Assembly (NCBI GenBank): GCA_016185145.1
Contig: JACPOB010000072.1
Coordinates: 39,560 to 103,559, forward strand
Origin: Rhodospirillales bacterium
GTDB lineage: Bacteria; Pseudomonadota; Alphaproteobacteria; Reyranellales; Reyranellaceae
Reading direction: 5' to 3'
Length of the DNA stretch: 64,000 bases
Positions 1 to 8,311 of this stretch are shown piece by piece. The first letter of the stretch is position 1, and every line of letters begins with the position of its first letter. The position numbers and the translations under genes are program-made. The notes beneath the pieces are model-generated. The model saw only the letters and a list, made by a program, of their open reading frames with translations, was not told where the DNA came from and searched no databases.

Positions 1-344
1 AAAGAGGGCACGCCGAACAGCCAGGCGGGATCGAAGGCGGTGGCGTCGGCGCGGGCCAGCGTGATGCGATCGGCAACCTCGGTGCGTCCCACGACCTGTC
101 GTGCGGTGCCGAGCATCTCTCCCGAGATGTCGATGCCGTAGAAACGCGCCTGCGGCCAGCGCCGCGCGGCGGCGATCAGGTTGCGCGCCGTGCCGCAGCC
201 GATCTCGAGCACGCGGCCATCGGCCGGCGGCGCCAGCCGGTCGATCAGCTCGTCGCGGCCCAGCAGGTAGTATTTGCGCGTGAGGTCGTAGACGTGGCGC
301 TGCCGCCGATAGATGCGGTCCATCAGGGCTGCCTCATCCGCCAC
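1..344 (-). CDS. btaB: BtaB-like SAM-dependent N-methyltransferase (betaine lipid synthesis), 3' end outside window
   Basis: This is the N-terminal part of a class I SAM-dependent methyltransferase, running off the left edge. The translation has the SAM-binding motif I as VLEIGCGTARNL, followed by an acidic strand end, FYGIDIS. The N-terminus (RQRHVYDLTRKYYLLGRDEL) is what I recall of BtaB proteins, which methylate diacylglycerylhomoserine three times to give the betaine lipid DGTS. The chosen GTG start lies one base after the btaA stop, so the two are co-transcribed; an internal ATG at 323 is an alternative start. The BtaB assignment rests mainly on the btaA neighbour. Any other small-molecule methyltransferase would share motif I. 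Confidence 0.8.
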   Translation of the reverse strand, partial: MADEAALMDRIYRRQRHVYDLTRKYYLLGRDELIDRLAPPADGRVLEIGCGTARNLIAAARRWPQARFYGIDISGEMLGTARQVVGRTEVADRITLARADATAFDPAWLFGVPS

Positions 345-345
345 G

Positions 346-1578
346 TCAGCCCTCGAGGACATAGAGATGGAAGCCGCCATAGATCGCCGAACGATCGCGC
401 TCGGTGAATTCGCGCGACATCGTCTCCTCATAGCGCCAGCGGCCCAGCAGGTCGGGAGCGAGTCGTCCCGGCAGCAGCGACGGCTCGGCGGCGGTCCGGA
501 AGATGACGCGCGCGCCGGGGCGGGCGGTGCGCGTGATCTGCCGCCACAGGGCATCGAGCTGCACGTCGGTCATCCAGTCCTGCGCATCGAGCAGGACATA
601 GCGGTCGCGCGAAGCGTCGGGACAGCCCGCAAGGTACTCCGTGATCGAGCGGTTCAGCACCTCGACGCGGCTGGCACGGCTGCGCACGGCATGGAAGTGC
701 TCGCGCCTGAGATAGGGCGGCAGCGGGCCGTTCGCCTCGCCAGCGTAGGAGCGGCCGAAGGCCTGCCAGGCGAAGTAGTTGTCGTCGAGGCTGAAGCCGC
801 AGGCCAGCCGCTCGACGCGCGAGCGCAGCACCTGGCGCATGTCGCTGCCGCCGGCCAGCGCTTCGTACTGCGCCGGCGGAATGCCGAGGCCGTAGAGCGA
901 CAGGCGATTGGCTGTCGCCCAACGCACCGCCGGCTTGTCGAACAAGGGCGCCAGCATGGTCTCGAAGAAGCGCCGCTGCTCCTCGATCGAACGGGCGGTC
1001 AGAAGCTGGCGCAGGTCGACGCCATAGAGGCGCGCCGCCACGTGGCTGACGCCGATGAAGCGGCCGAGCACGCCGTGCCGGTAGGCATTGCGCGCGAAGA
1101 TCGAGATCCGCCGCCGGCCGCCCTGGTGCAGGCTGCGGCCCTGCCAGTAGGCGCGACTCTCGAGGTCGAGATACGGCGCGATCAGCCGGTCGTAGGCCTC
1201 GATGTTGGTCGCATCGTCGGCCTCGCCGAAGAAGCGGTAGAACGCCTGCCACGTCGGCAGGCGGCGGGCCGCCGTGAGCTTCAGGCGGTTGAGCGCCACG
1301 TGGGCCACGCTGAGATCGACGGCCGTTATGCGCGCCGGATCGGCCGTCAGGTAGGACAGCACGTTGCAGCCGCCCGAGGCGATGGCCACGACATGGCAGT
1401 CGGGGCCGAGCGCCAGCGCCTCGAGGTCGATCTCCGGGTCTTCCCAAATCTGCGTGTAGACCAGGCCGCGGAACAGCCGCTCGAACAGGCGTTCGAGAAG
1501 GCCTTCCCGGGACAGTGCTCGGTGGCGGCGCACCGCTTGCTTCAGGCGGACACGGCTCTCGCCTCGCGGATCAGCCAC
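346..1578 (-). CDS. btaA: BtaA-like SAM:diacylglycerol 3-amino-3-carboxypropyltransferase (DUF3419)
   Basis: BtaA transfers the 3-amino-3-carboxypropyl group of SAM to diacylglycerol, the first step of phosphorus-free betaine lipid (DGTS) synthesis at the inner membrane. The N-terminus has the family signature VYTQIWEDPEIDLEAL. It is followed by a SAM-fold segment (AIASGGCNVLSYL, then ITAVDLS). About 410 residues is normal for DUF3419 proteins. I chose GTG 1578 because a GGAG stands about nine bases upstream; the in-frame TTG at 1587 abuts that GGAG and is too close. It sits between a glycosyltransferase 22 bp upstream and btaB 1 bp downstream. Such genes are often induced by phosphate starvation, but I could not see a clear Pho box. 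Confidence 0.9.
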   Translation of the reverse strand: MADPRGESRVRLKQAVRRHRALSREGLLERLFERLFRGLVYTQIWEDPEIDLEALALGPDCHVVAIASGGCNVLSYLTADPARITAVDLSVAHVALNRLKLTAARRLPTWQAFYRFFGEADDATNIEAYDRLIAPYLDLESRAYWQGRSLHQGGRRRISIFARNAYRHGVLGRFIGVSHVAARLYGVDLRQLLTARSIEEQRRFFETMLAPLFDKPAVRWATANRLSLYGLGIPPAQYEALAGGSDMRQVLRSRVERLACGFSLDDNYFAWQAFGRSYAGEANGPLPPYLRREHFHAVRSRASRVEVLNRSITEYLAGCPDASRDRYVLLDAQDWMTDVQLDALWRQITRTARPGARVIFRTAAEPSLLPGRLAPDLLGRWRYEETMSREFTERDRSAIYGGFHLYVLEG

Positions 1579-1600
1579 TCCAAGCAACTCCGAATTCAGC

Positions 1601-2734
1601 TCAATCCGCTATATATAGCCCGCGATCCGTTCCAATTTGATGACGGTCGTCGACATGTTGATCGGCGGGCTTCGCTCCGTTGATCGTTTTCGGACGCCGG
1701 CGCCGATTGCCGGCGATCAAGTCGCCATAGACTTCGAGATACTCCTCGGCCATCCGGCGCGCGGTGAAGCGCTCCTCGAAGCGGGCACGTATGCCGGGAC
1801 GCGACAGCTGCGCGAGCTCGTTCCTGATGGCCTGGACGGCAGAGGCTTCGCTGTCGACGATCAGGCCGGTCACGCCATGCTCGATGACCTCGGGCACCGA
1901 GCCGCTGGGGAAGGCGATGACGGGCGTGCCGCAGGCCATCGCCTCGATCATCACCAGACCGAATGGCTCGGGCCAGTCGATCGGCATGAGCAGCGCCAGC
2001 GCGCCGCTCAGGAACGCCGACTTCTGCGCGTCGTCGATCTCGCCGATATAGTCGATACCCGGCAGGTCGAGCATCGGCCGAATGTCGCGTTCGAAATAGT
2101 CGCGATCGACGCGGTCGACCTTGGCGGCGATCTTCAGCGGCAGCCCCGCCTCCACCGCGATGCGGATCGCACGATCGACCGACTTCTCCGGCGCAATGCG
2201 GCCCAGGAAGGCGAGGTATGCAGGCTCCGCCTTGCCCGGCGTCAGCAGGTCTGCAGGCAGGCCGTGGTAGATTGTCTTCATCCAACGCGCCTGCGGCACG
2301 GGCTTGCGCTGCATGTCGGAGATCGAGATGACCGGCACGGAGCCAAACGCGTTGAACACCGTTTGATGTTCGGGCAGGTCGAGGCGGCCGTGCATCGTGG
2401 TGATGAACGGAGTGCCCTGCCGCGAGAATACCGAAAAGGGCAGGTAGTCGAGATGGAAGTGCAGGACGTCGAACCGGCTCGCGAGCCGGCGCACGCGCTC
2501 CAGCATGGCGATGTGCAGCGCCATCGGGTCGCGCACCGTGTCGTCGAGACGCAGCGCGCGCGGCCACATCGCTTCGAGCTTGGCCGCGGTGCGCGAGTTG
2601 CCGCTGGCGAACAGCGTGACGTCATGACCGAGGGCCACCAGCTCCTCGGTGAGCCAGGAAACGACGCGCTCGGTGCCTCCGTACAGTTCCGGTGGGATCG
2701 CCTCGGTCAACGGTGCAATTTGCGCAATTCGCAT
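1601..2734 (-). CDS. GT4-family glycosyltransferase
   Basis: A 377-residue GT-B-fold glycosyltransferase. The N-terminus (MRIAQIAPLTEAIPPELYGG) carries the usual acceptor-side glycine-rich start. The C-terminal domain has the GT4 donor-binding pattern PEPFGLVMIEAMACGTPVIA, including the EX7E glutamates. ATG 2734 is chosen because GGAGGCGGG lies six bases upstream; a longer in-frame extension to 2911 has no such support and crosses the divergent promoter region. It is the first gene of a run with btaA and btaB, so it may act on a lipid acceptor such as diacylglycerol. That is inference from context only: the protein could equally act on a sugar or polysaccharide. Confidence 0.85.
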   Translation of the reverse strand: MRIAQIAPLTEAIPPELYGGTERVVSWLTEELVALGHDVTLFASGNSRTAAKLEAMWPRALRLDDTVRDPMALHIAMLERVRRLASRFDVLHFHLDYLPFSVFSRQGTPFITTMHGRLDLPEHQTVFNAFGSVPVISISDMQRKPVPQARWMKTIYHGLPADLLTPGKAEPAYLAFLGRIAPEKSVDRAIRIAVEAGLPLKIAAKVDRVDRDYFERDIRPMLDLPGIDYIGEIDDAQKSAFLSGALALLMPIDWPEPFGLVMIEAMACGTPVIAFPSGSVPEVIEHGVTGLIVDSEASAVQAIRNELAQLSRPGIRARFEERFTARRMAEEYLEVYGDLIAGNRRRRPKTINGAKPADQHVDDRHQIGTDRGLYIAD

Positions 2735-2924
2735 GAAACCCGCCTCCTTGTGAACGCTGTGGCCGGACACGACAAACCCCGGCTTGGACCGGGGTTCAGC
2801 AAATGAACGTAGCCCGGAGTTGGCGGCGAAATATGGTCGGCGGGCGGCAGCCCTTTTTTTGTCACAGCGCGTCCGGCGAATCTTCGGTAACGACAACGAA
2901 CCCCAAAACATCGTGACGAGCGGA
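2735..2924. promoter_or_regulatory. Divergent intergenic region with a perfect 8-bp hairpin
   Basis: This is the 190 bp between the minus-strand glycosyltransferase/btaAB run and the plus-strand ABC exporter, so promoters for both must lie here. A perfect inverted repeat sits at 2775-2796 (AACCCCGG, six-base loop, CCGGGGTT). A T-run occurs at 2853-2859. I could not assign -35/-10 boxes or a convincing Pho box by eye. Confidence 0.4.
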
Positions 2925-4691
2925 ATGGATCGACTCAGCTCCTACGCCAAACGACCGATTGCTTTTCTGCTGCGCTACGTGCGTCGACGGTCGCTGTCGC
3001 ATGCCGCGATCCTCGCGGCGGTGATCGGCGCCGTCGCCTGCTCGGTGAGCTCCCAGTACGGCGTGAAGTTCCTGGTCGACGTGCTGTCGGGGACCGCGCC
3101 CGAAGGCTCGATCTGGCTCGCCTTCGCCTTGCTGGTGTCATTGATCGCCGCAGACAACCTCTTGTGGCGTCTGGCGGGCTGGATCACCAGCCATGCGTTT
3201 GTCGGCGTCACCGGCGACCTGCGCAGCGAGCTCTTCCGACATCTCACGGGCCACGCGCCGAACTATTTCTCCCAACGATTGGCGGGGACGCTGACGGGCC
3301 GCATCACGGCGACGTCGAATGCCGCATTCGCAGTGGAGAATCTTTTCATCTGGAACGTCCTGCCGCCGTGCCTGGCGACGCTGTGCGCCATCGCCTTCCT
3401 CGCCGTCGTCAGCGTACCCATGGCGGCGGCCCTCACCGGGACCGCGGCCATCGTCATGCTGATGCTGTTCAAGCTGGCGGCGCGCGGCGCGCCCTTGCAC
3501 CACGGCTTCGCCAATCGCGCCGCCAAGGTCGAAGGCGAGCTTGCCGACGTCATCGGCAACATGCCGCTAGTGCGCACCTTCGGCGCCATCCATCGCGAGC
3601 ACAGCCGGTTCGACCGCACCGTGGGGCGCGAGATGACCGCGCGGCGCCGCAGCATCCAATACCTGGAGCGGGTGCGCCTGCTGCATGCGGCGCTGACCAT
3701 CGTGCTGACCGTGGCGGTGCTCGCTTGGGCGATCACGCTGTGGCAGCGTGGCCAGGCGAGCGCAGGCGACGTCGTGCTGGTCTGCACGCTGGGCTTCACC
3801 ATCCTGCATGCCACGCGCGATCTCGCCGTGGCGCTGGTCGACGTCACGCAGCACATGGCGCGCCTTGCCGAGGCCATCGGCACGCTGCTGCAGGAGCACG
3901 AGATGCGCGAGCATCCCATGGCGGTGCCGCTGGCATGGCGCCACGAGCGCATGCCTCACGCCGCGTTCGACAGCGTCGCTTTCAGCTATCCCGGCGGCCG
4001 TCGGGTGTTCGAGGACTTCACGCTCGACATCGCCGCCGGTCGTCGCACCGGCCTGGTCGGGCCTTCGGGCGGCGGCAAGTCGACGGCGCTCGCCCTGCTG
4101 CAGCGCTTCCACGACCTCGATCGCGGGCGCATCCTGATCGACGGCCAGGACATCGCCCACATCACCCAGGAAAGCCTGCGCCGCGCCATCTCCTTCGTGC
4201 CGCAGGACATCTCGCTGCTGCACCGCTCGATCCTGGAGAACATCCGCTACGGCCGTCCCGAGGCCTCCGACCGCGAGGTCAAGGCGGCGGCCGAGGCGGC
4301 ACGTTGCGATTTCATCGAGGCGCTGCCCAGCGGCTACTCGACCATCGTCGGCGACCGCGGCACGCGCCTGTCGGGCGGACAGCGCCAGCGCATCGCCATC
4401 GCCCGCGCGCTCCTCAAGGATTCGCCGATCGTGCTGCTCGACGAGGCGACGTCGTCGCTCGACGTCGAGGCCGAGGAGATGATCCGCCAGGCGCTCGACC
4501 GGCTGATGCAGGGCCGCACCGTGATCGCCATCGCCCACCGCCTGTCGACGCTGCGCGGCTTCGACCGCATCGTCTTCCTCGACCGTGGGCGCGTCCTCCA
4601 GGACGGTCCGCCCGACGAGCTGATGCGCCGCCGCGGGCCCTATCGCGCCATGGTCGAGAGCGAGGTGGCGCGCCTGCGCCAGGCGGCTTGA
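2925..4691 (+). CDS. MsbA/LmrA-type ABC exporter, fused permease and ATPase
   Basis: A 588-residue half-transporter with the membrane domain first (about residues 20-320, several hydrophobic helices) and the ATPase second. The nucleotide-binding domain shows Walker A (GPSGGGKS), the signature LSGGQRQ and Walker B (IVLLDEATSSLD), with the switch His in AIAHRLSTL. It would work as a homodimer exporting a lipid or hydrophobic molecule. ATG 2925 is chosen; the in-frame GTG at 2913 is also possible, and upstream starts enter the divergent promoter. The substrate is unknown. Sitting opposite lipid-remodelling genes makes a lipid substrate plausible but unproven. Confidence 0.85.
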   Translation: MDRLSSYAKRPIAFLLRYVRRRSLSHAAILAAVIGAVACSVSSQYGVKFLVDVLSGTAPEGSIWLAFALLVSLIAADNLLWRLAGWITSHAFVGVTGDLRSELFRHLTGHAPNYFSQRLAGTLTGRITATSNAAFAVENLFIWNVLPPCLATLCAIAFLAVVSVPMAAALTGTAAIVMLMLFKLAARGAPLHHGFANRAAKVEGELADVIGNMPLVRTFGAIHREHSRFDRTVGREMTARRRSIQYLERVRLLHAALTIVLTVAVLAWAITLWQRGQASAGDVVLVCTLGFTILHATRDLAVALVDVTQHMARLAEAIGTLLQEHEMREHPMAVPLAWRHERMPHAAFDSVAFSYPGGRRVFEDFTLDIAAGRRTGLVGPSGGGKSTALALLQRFHDLDRGRILIDGQDIAHITQESLRRAISFVPQDISLLHRSILENIRYGRPEASDREVKAAAEAARCDFIEALPSGYSTIVGDRGTRLSGGQRQRIAIARALLKDSPIVLLDEATSSLDVEAEEMIRQALDRLMQGRTVIAIAHRLSTLRGFDRIVFLDRGRVLQDGPPDELMRRRGPYRAMVESEVARLRQAA

Positions 4692-4736
4692 AATCACCCA
4701 CTTGACGGGATGACCGGTTAGGCGGACCGTGCGGCC

Positions 4737-5285
4737 ATGGCCGCGCAAGCGTTCGCCCTCTTCGACACGCCGATCGGGACCTGCGGCATCGCCTGGAATG
4801 CCAAGGGTATCGCCGGCTTCCACCTGCCCTTGGCGACCGCCGACGCCACGCGCTCGCGCCTGCGGCAGCGTTGGTCGGGAGCGATCGAGAGCACGCCGCC
4901 CGCCGGCGTGCAGCGCGTCATCGATCGCGTGCTGGCGCTCCTGGATGGCGAGGCAATCGATCTCAGCGACATACCGGTCGACCTCGCTGACGCGCCCGAG
5001 TTCCATCGCCGCGTCTACGAGGTCGCACGCACCATTCCGCCCGGACGGACCATGACCTACGGCGAGATCGCCAGGCGCCTCGGTGCGCCCCATGAATCGC
5101 GCGAGGTCGGCCAGGCGCTCGGCCGCAATCCCATCGCCATCATCGTGCCCTGCCATCGCGTGCTGGGCGCCGACGGCAAGATGGGCGGCTTCTCGGCTTC
5201 GGGCGGCGTCGCCACCAAGCGCCGCATCCTCGAGATCGAGGGAGCATCGGCACTTTCGGCAGGCCCCCTGTTCGAGCGGCGATGA
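4737..5285 (+). CDS. ogt: Methylated-DNA--protein-cysteine methyltransferase
   Basis: A suicide alkyltransferase that removes O6-alkyl groups from guanine by transfer to its own cysteine. The active-site motif IVPCHRV is present, with the acceptor Cys at about residue 139. It is preceded by the helix-turn-helix segment TMTYGEIARRLG that reads DNA. The length, 182 residues, fits Ogt-type proteins without an Ada regulatory domain. The ATG start is preceded by a short gap after the ABC exporter. Its last codons overlap the next gene by 4 bp (ATGA), so the two repair genes are translationally coupled. Confidence 0.93.
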   Translation: MAAQAFALFDTPIGTCGIAWNAKGIAGFHLPLATADATRSRLRQRWSGAIESTPPAGVQRVIDRVLALLDGEAIDLSDIPVDLADAPEFHRRVYEVARTIPPGRTMTYGEIARRLGAPHESREVGQALGRNPIAIIVPCHRVLGADGKMGGFSASGGVATKRRILEIEGASALSAGPLFERR

Positions 5286-5911
5286 CCGACTTCGCCTTCG
5301 ATCCCAAGCGCGCCGTCGCCCATCTCAGCGAGGCCGATCCGGGCCTGGCCGCGGTGATCGACGCCGTCGGGCCCTTCGCCATGCAGCTCAAGGCCTCGCG
5401 CAGCCTGTTCGGCGCGCTCGCCGAAGCGATCGTCTATCAGCAGCTCTCCAACAAGGCGGCGGCAACGATCTACGGCCGCATCGAAGCGCTCTATCCGCGC
5501 GCCAGGCTGGGTTTCACGCCGCTGCACATCCGGCGCACGGCGGACGAGAAGCTGCGCGGCGTCGGCCTGTCGCGCGCCAAGGTGCTGGCGCTGCGCGATC
5601 TCGCCGACAAGGTCGCGACGAACCGCTTGCCGACGCTTGACGAGGCGCTTCTGCTCGACGACGCCGCTCTGGTCGAACGCCTGATCGAGGTGCGCGGCAT
5701 CGGTCGCTGGAGCGCGGAGATGTTCCTGATGTTCCGGCTCGGCCGGCCCGACGTGCTGCCGGTCGACGACTACAGCCTGCGCAAGGCCTATGCGACAGCA
5801 TTTCGCAAGCGCAAGCCGCCCTCGCCCGAGGCGCTGGCCAAGGCAGGCGAGAAATGGCGGCCTTTCCGCACGGTGGCGAGCTGGTATCTGTGGCAGACTT
5901 TGAACAAGTGA
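5282..5911 (+). CDS. AlkA-like DNA-3-methyladenine glycosylase (HhH-GPD family)
   Basis: A base-excision glycosylase that removes alkylated purines. The helix-hairpin-helix is visible as IEVRGIGRWSAEMFLM (residues about 135-150). It is followed by the GPD-type region LPVDDYSLRKAY, where Asp163 matches the AlkA catalytic aspartate. At 209 residues it is the short form, lacking the extra N-terminal domain of E. coli AlkA. It overlaps the upstream ogt stop by four bases, forming a compact alkylation-damage operon with both direct reversal and excision. Confidence 0.9.
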   Translation: MTDFAFDPKRAVAHLSEADPGLAAVIDAVGPFAMQLKASRSLFGALAEAIVYQQLSNKAAATIYGRIEALYPRARLGFTPLHIRRTADEKLRGVGLSRAKVLALRDLADKVATNRLPTLDEALLLDDAALVERLIEVRGIGRWSAEMFLMFRLGRPDVLPVDDYSLRKAYATAFRKRKPPSPEALAKAGEKWRPFRTVASWYLWQTLNK

Positions 5912-5966
5912 AGCTTCGTTCATGCATGCCACTGGAGTGACACGTTCGCCGTGACATAATCGGCGC

Positions 5967-7361
5967 ATGGCACTTCTCTTCTCCAACACCGTCGACCGTA
6001 CCCTCGAACGCCTGCGTCACGCCTTCGTCGAAACCGCCCGCGGCGCCCGCGAAGTCGCCGGCCTGCCGCTCAGGCCCGACCTTCCCGATGACGACATCCC
6101 GCGGCTGAAGAGCCGAATCGATGCCTGCCTGGAAGGCAGGGGCGGCGAGACGGCGCGGCGCGGACGCGCGGCGGAGTTGGGCCAAGCGTATCTCTCGCTG
6201 TCGCCGGCGGGCCGCAGGAAGTTCCTGGTGACGCTTGCCAATGACTACGGCCTGCCGCGCGAGGCGGCGTTGGCGACCGTCGAGAAATGGCGCGGCTCCA
6301 AGGATCCGGCGCGCGCACTGGTGCGCGCGCTCGAGCCGCCGGCGGTGCGTCTGCTGCGCGAGTTCGTCGGCGTCCCGCAAGGCGTGAAGTTCGTGGTCGA
6401 CCTGCGCGCCGAGCTTTTGATCCTGGGCAAGAGCGATGCTGCCGCGCGGGCGCTGAGCGAGGACCTGCGGCCCCTGCTCAGCGCCTGGTTCGACGTCGGC
6501 TTCCTCGACCTGGTGCGCATCGACTGGAAGGCCTCGGCGGCCCTGCTCGAGAAGCTCGTCGACTACGAGGCCGTGCACGCCATCCGCTCGTGGCGCGATC
6601 TCAAGAACCGGCTGGACTCGGACCGCCGCTGCTTTGCCTTCTTCCATCCGCGCATGCCGGACGAGCCATTGATCTTCGTCGAGGTGGCGCTGGTCAACGG
6701 CATGGCCGGCAACGTTCAGCGCCTGCTCGACGCCCGCGCCGAGACCAGCGATCCCAAGCACGCCAATACGGCGATCTTCTACTCGATCTCCAATTGCCAG
6801 CAGGGACTGGCCGGCATCAGCTTCGGCAACTTCCTGATCAAGCGCGTGGCCGAGCAGCTCGCCCGCGACCTGCCCAACATCAAGGACTTCGCCACCCTCT
6901 CGCCGATTCCCGGCCTGCGCCAGCACGTCGACGGCCGGCTGAAGAACGAAGGCGACGCCGCGCTGACGCCCTCGGAGATCGCCTCGCTGGTGCCTGTGAC
7001 CAACGAGGCCGCCGGTGCCGCCGCCGTGCGCAAGCTGCTCGACCGCCCGATCTGGTGGGAGACGCCCGCCATCGACAAGGCGCTCCGGCCCATCCTGTCG
7101 CGGCTCGCCGCGCGCTATCTCACCACGACGGGCGAGCGGGGCCGCGCGCTCGATCGCGTCGCGCATTTCCATCTCGGCAACGGCGCAGTGGTCGAGCGGC
7201 TGAACTGGCTCGCCGACACCAGCGCCAACGGACTGAAGCAGTCCTACGCCATGATGGTGAACTACCGCTACAAACTGGGTGACGTCGACGCCAATCACGA
7301 GGCCTACGCCACCGGCAAGATCGTCGCCAGCCGCGAGGTCCGGGCGCTGGCGAAGGCCTGA
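5967..7361 (+). CDS. Malonyl-CoA decarboxylase
   Basis: A 464-residue protein matching the malonyl-CoA decarboxylase family (MatA/MLYCD), which converts malonyl-CoA to acetyl-CoA and CO2. The recognisable family core is FFHPRMPDEPLIFVEVAL, followed by NTAIFYSISNCQQGLAGISF and NIKDFATLSPIPGL. The N-terminal half is helical and less conserved, as is usual. It stands alone with 55 bp before it. In Rhizobia the enzyme is often in a mat operon with malonyl-CoA synthetase and a dicarboxylate carrier; neither is visible here. It may instead drain malonyl-CoA in support of the nearby acyl-CoA genes. Confidence 0.93.
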   Translation: MALLFSNTVDRTLERLRHAFVETARGAREVAGLPLRPDLPDDDIPRLKSRIDACLEGRGGETARRGRAAELGQAYLSLSPAGRRKFLVTLANDYGLPREAALATVEKWRGSKDPARALVRALEPPAVRLLREFVGVPQGVKFVVDLRAELLILGKSDAAARALSEDLRPLLSAWFDVGFLDLVRIDWKASAALLEKLVDYEAVHAIRSWRDLKNRLDSDRRCFAFFHPRMPDEPLIFVEVALVNGMAGNVQRLLDARAETSDPKHANTAIFYSISNCQQGLAGISFGNFLIKRVAEQLARDLPNIKDFATLSPIPGLRQHVDGRLKNEGDAALTPSEIASLVPVTNEAAGAAAVRKLLDRPIWWETPAIDKALRPILSRLAARYLTTTGERGRALDRVAHFHLGNGAVVERLNWLADTSANGLKQSYAMMVNYRYKLGDVDANHEAYATGKIVASREVRALAKA

Positions 7362-7722
7362 CGGGATCGCGTTCGCGCGGCAGGGACAGAAGCGACAACC
7401 CCAATCGCGCAAGATCGTTACATTTCCGCTATTCCCGCAATTATCGCTACCGGTTTTCGTGTCGGCGTGACGGCTGCCGGCCCCTGCCGCGCGCGATGGT
7501 GATCGGATGAACGATGCATAGAGCGATGCCGCCTGAAAGCGCAGCGGCAGGGCCAATATAACTCTAGTTCCAATTCTTGTCAATAACTATGGTGCCGGCG
7601 GGTCAATTTCGTTTTCGCGAATTTTTGCGTACCGTAGAGGGCCACCTGTGGCGGGTCCAATCGGCGACCACGCCATTCGTTGTGTCGTTGGTCTCGAGTG
7701 CCAGCAGTGCTGTCACCGGCCT
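7362..7722. other. Intergenic region without a recognisable gene
   Basis: About 360 bp lie between the 3' ends of two convergent genes. The segment 7410-7625 is more AT-rich than its surroundings. I see no repeat element of the kinds found elsewhere in the window, no tRNA-like fold and no ORF with a convincing ribosome-binding site. Confidence 0.4.
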
Positions 7723-8304
7723 CTAGAGAGTATCGCCCTCGCGTTGCGACTTGGCGATGCGTTCGGCGGCACCCTCCTCGTTCATGGCGCCGATGCCCTG
7801 CGCGGCCTTGGTTCGCACCCACCAGCCGGCCAGCAGCATGAACGCGCCGATGCCCGACAGCGCGAGCGCGAACGAGCTCGGTCCCGGCTCGAGATAGGCC
7901 ACGGCCGGGTTGCCGGGGTCGTAGGCGACCTTGGCCTCCGAACCGATGGGATGGCGCTCCCTCATCTTCGCGGCGCCCGCGGAGTTCTGCATTCCGAAGT
8001 CGTAAGGCTCGACGCCGCCCGCGACGTAATCGCGGTCGCCGACGCGATACTGGTAGAGCACATGGAAGCTGTTCCAGCCTTCCTCGATCGAGCGGCTGTC
8101 GAGGCCGCGGCTGGTCGTGGTCTGGCGCAGCAGCTCGGCGCTGGTGATGGTGGCATTGGCGCGCGGCCATTTCAGCGTCAGCGCGCCTCTCACCGCACCG
8201 TAGGCGCCGACGGCCAGGATCACCGCGGCCAGCACCATCAGGTTACGGCCGAACGCCATGCCGCCGCGATTGGGCGTAGCGTTCTTCCGTCGACCGCGCG
8301 CCAT
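7723..8304 (-). CDS. DUF3592-domain membrane protein
   Basis: A 193-residue protein with one N-terminal membrane helix (about residues 20-43) and one near the C-terminus (about 145-165). A soluble loop between them has the DUF3592 pattern: YQYRVGDRDYVAGG, then VAYDPGNPAVAYLEPG. The function of this family is unknown. It is followed on the minus strand by nothing obvious and is preceded 7 bp away by the SMP-30 gene, so it may be the last gene of that run. The start MARGRRK is basic, consistent with an inside N-terminus. Confidence 0.75.
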   Translation of the reverse strand: MARGRRKNATPNRGGMAFGRNLMVLAAVILAVGAYGAVRGALTLKWPRANATITSAELLRQTTTSRGLDSRSIEEGWNSFHVLYQYRVGDRDYVAGGVEPYDFGMQNSAGAAKMRERHPIGSEAKVAYDPGNPAVAYLEPGPSSFALALSGIGAFMLLAGWWVRTKAAQGIGAMNEEGAAERIAKSQREGDTL

Positions 8305-8311
8305 GAGCGGC

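Noticed and set aside
313..1683. Long plus-strand open frame opposite btaA and the glycosyltransferase
   Set aside because: Arg/Ala/Gln/Val-rich composition typical of the antisense of GC-rich genes, and no family motifs; btaA on the other strand is unambiguous.
2735..2924. Pho box upstream of the btaAB run
   Set aside because: I looked for tandem CTGTCAT-like 11-bp repeats; only a single GTCAC-type match appears, so no claim is made.
7410..7722. Possible small RNA or tRNA in the 7.4-7.7 kb gap
   Set aside because: No cloverleaf, no terminator-like T-run after a stem, and nothing repeated elsewhere in the window.
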